Below are positions 36,947 through 38,069 of a stretch of DNA of 38,069 bases, one piece after another. Source of the DNA: a virus; IMG/VR virus record IMGVR_UViG_3300049215_000117, positions 1-38,069 of that record; one strand, written 5' to 3'. A program made the position numbers and the translations under genes. Positions within the stretch are counted from its first letter, which is position 1, and every line of letters begins with the position of its first letter. The notes below the pieces were generated by a model that was given only the letters and a program-made list of their open reading frames with translations, ran no database searches and was not told the origin of the DNA.

Positions 36947-37837
36947 TCACAAGTCCCCAAGGTTCAGGCGATGCGCCTCGTCCGTCGCGCGCGTCTGCTT
37001 CGTGAACTCGGTGTAGCGCTTGAGCATGTCGAGACTCTCCCAGCCGGCGACCGCCATCAGCCCCACCTCGCTGCCGCCCGCGGCAAGCCACCGGGTTGCG
37101 CCCGTGTGTCGTAGCCGGTGCGGGTGAAAGTCCTCGATACCCGCGGCCTCGGCGCGAGCCATCAGCGCCTTGTACAGCGCGACGTACGCGAAGCCCTTGC
37201 CGCCGCCGCCGAGCCAGAACGTGTCCGTGTTGGCCAGGCGGTGCTTCTTGCGGGCCCGCAGGTAGCGGTCCAGGGCGACCGCGGTCTGCGGCCCGAACGG
37301 CAGGATCCGCGGCTTGTGCCCCTTGCCGATGACCGTGGCCGTGCCGCCCCGGATGTTCGTGCCGCTCACGGTCATGGTCAGCGTGTCGTTGGCGCGGCCG
37401 GCCGTCTCGGCCATCAGGCGGGTCAAGGCGGCGTCGCGGACGTCGACGAAGCGCGTGCCCTGGCAGGCCGCGAACAGGGCGCGCAGCTGCTCCTCGTCGA
37501 GCGGCTTCAGCGGCTGAACGTGGATCTTCGGCTTGGCCATGCCGGCGAGCTCGTCGACGTCCAGTTCGCCCTCCTTGTGCAGCCAGGCCGAGAACAGCTT
37601 CAGCGCTGTGACGCGACTCGCCGCCGTGCTGCCCTCCATGCCCCCGGCGATGAGGCTCGCGACGTACTCGGTGACCTGCTTCTCGCTCAGCGTCGGTGCG
37701 ACGCCGGCCGCCTCACACCAGGCGAGGTACATCCGCACGCCGGTGCCATAGGTTCGGATCGTGTGCCGGCTCAGCGCGCGGGCCGTGAGGTGCAGCGTCC
37801 ACGACTCCAGCAGCTCAGGCAGGTCGGCGGCGTCCAT
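36947..37837 (-). CDS. int: Tyrosine-family integrase
   Basis: 296 residues. N-terminal SAM-like core-binding domain (L-S-R-H-T-I-R-T-Y-G-T-G-V-R-M-Y-L-A-W, residues ~10-105), catalytic domain from ~112. Active-site residues: Arg148 (A-G-R-A-N-D-T-L), Lys172 (G-K-G-H-K), His240 and Arg243 (H-R-L-R-H-T-G-A-T), Trp266 (V-A-G-W-E-S) and nucleophile Tyr275 (K-R-Y-T-E-F). XerC/D-like in size, without an extended arm-binding domain. Catalyses recombination of phage and bacterial attachment sites; the phage site lies just upstream. Confidence 0.93.
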   Translation of the reverse strand: MDAADLPELLESWTLHLTARALSRHTIRTYGTGVRMYLAWCEAAGVAPTLSEKQVTEYVASLIAGGMEGSTAASRVTALKLFSAWLHKEGELDVDELAGMAKPKIHVQPLKPLDEEQLRALFAACQGTRFVDVRDAALTRLMAETAGRANDTLTMTVSGTNIRGGTATVIGKGHKPRILPFGPQTAVALDRYLRARKKHRLANTDTFWLGGGGKGFAYVALYKALMARAEAAGIEDFHPHRLRHTGATRWLAAGGSEVGLMAVAGWESLDMLKRYTEFTKQTRATDEAHRLNLGDL

Positions 37838-38069
37838 GGCCGATATCTTGACTTGTAGCTCTGCGCTTGTCTACTCTAGGCTACCTGACCGGGAAATGAG
37901 CTGGTCAGAGACGTTGCGGACGGGTCGGCAAACTACTGATAACCACGAAAAATCCCCCGTCAAGCTCTGCGCTTCGGCTGTGTGTTCGAGGTCCAGAGAG
38001 AGTGTGCCGAGCGGGATATCCGGTAAGTGCTCCCCGCGCCGCAACGCCGTAGAGACGCTAACGCAGTGG
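37838..38069. other. Attachment (attP) region, including right copy of terminal repeat
   Basis: Intergenic sequence upstream of integrase. A 12-bp direct repeat agctctgcgctt occurs at 37857-37868 and 37963-37974, flanking the conserved nonamer at 37933-37941, and ctgacc/ggtcag form an inverted pair between them (near 37895-37920). This arrangement fits integrase arm sites around a core. Bases 37943-38069 repeat 39-165 exactly. On the minus strand TAGAGT, about 35 bases before the integrase ATG, is a -10-like hexamer. No tRNA gene overlaps the region. Confidence 0.65.

Overview
The window reads as one nearly complete temperate siphophage (or prophage) genome from a GC-rich actinobacterium. The host assignment rests on high GC, frequent GTG starts, an XRE-DUF5753/DUF397 regulatory pair of a kind largely confined to Actinomycetota (for example Streptomyces and Pseudonocardiaceae), and an actinophage-type gene complement. 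Bases 39-165 and 37943-38069 are an exact 127-base direct repeat. The right end therefore rejoins the left part, giving an inferred circle of 37,904 bp in which the phage attachment region lies next to the integrase. The first 38 bases diverge from the corresponding bases before the right copy and may be a chromosomal or variant junction.

Layout, left to right. 1-178: attachment region. 179-1151 (+): three translationally coupled genes for two small membrane proteins and a lipoprotein interrupted by an in-frame TAG. 1182-1218: strong hairpin between convergent genes. 1226-2265 (-): DUF397 and XRE-DUF5753 pair, divergent from a small (+) operon at 2381-3150 across a promoter region rich in palindromes. 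3168-3206: terminator closing the late operon. 3223-24038 (-): late operon, transcribed right to left: terS, terL, a 49-residue membrane protein, a fiber-like protein, a papain-like cysteine protease, portal, minor capsid protein, scaffold, major capsid, two paralogous decoration-like proteins with other small head proteins, connectors, tail terminator, major tail protein, tail chaperones joined by a -1 frameshift, tape measure, distal tail and minor tail proteins, then a lysis-like cluster (small membrane protein, collagen-like membrane protein, GH25-like hydrolase, holin). 24253-35850 (-): early operon, almost every gene overlapping the next by a few bases: Cro-like HTH protein, small proteins, Cas4/RecB-like exonuclease, RecT-like annealing protein, a broken DUF2303 gene, small membrane proteins, a C5-cytosine methyltransferase, a replication initiator carrying 11-bp iterons inside its own coding sequence, zinc-knuckle proteins and a PD-(D/E)XK nuclease. 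36004-36899 (+): repressor candidate and a two-helix membrane protein. 36947-37837 (-): tyrosine integrase.

How it works together (inference). The integrase recombines the site beside it. The divergent HTH genes at 35611-36471 form the lysis/lysogeny switch. The leftward early operon supplies initiation and recombination functions, but no polymerase, primase or helicase was recognised, so host replication enzymes are presumably recruited. The late operon builds an HK97-fold capsid with a scaffold and a long non-contractile tail (719-residue tape measure, roughly 108 nm at 1.5 angstrom per residue), then lyses the cell. The least expected elements are the tandem 11-bp DNA repeats inside the initiator gene, the papain-like protease and fiber-like genes between terL and portal, the palindromic control region of the XRE-DUF5753 pair, and two disrupted genes (TAG in the lipoprotein; one-base frameshift in DUF2303).
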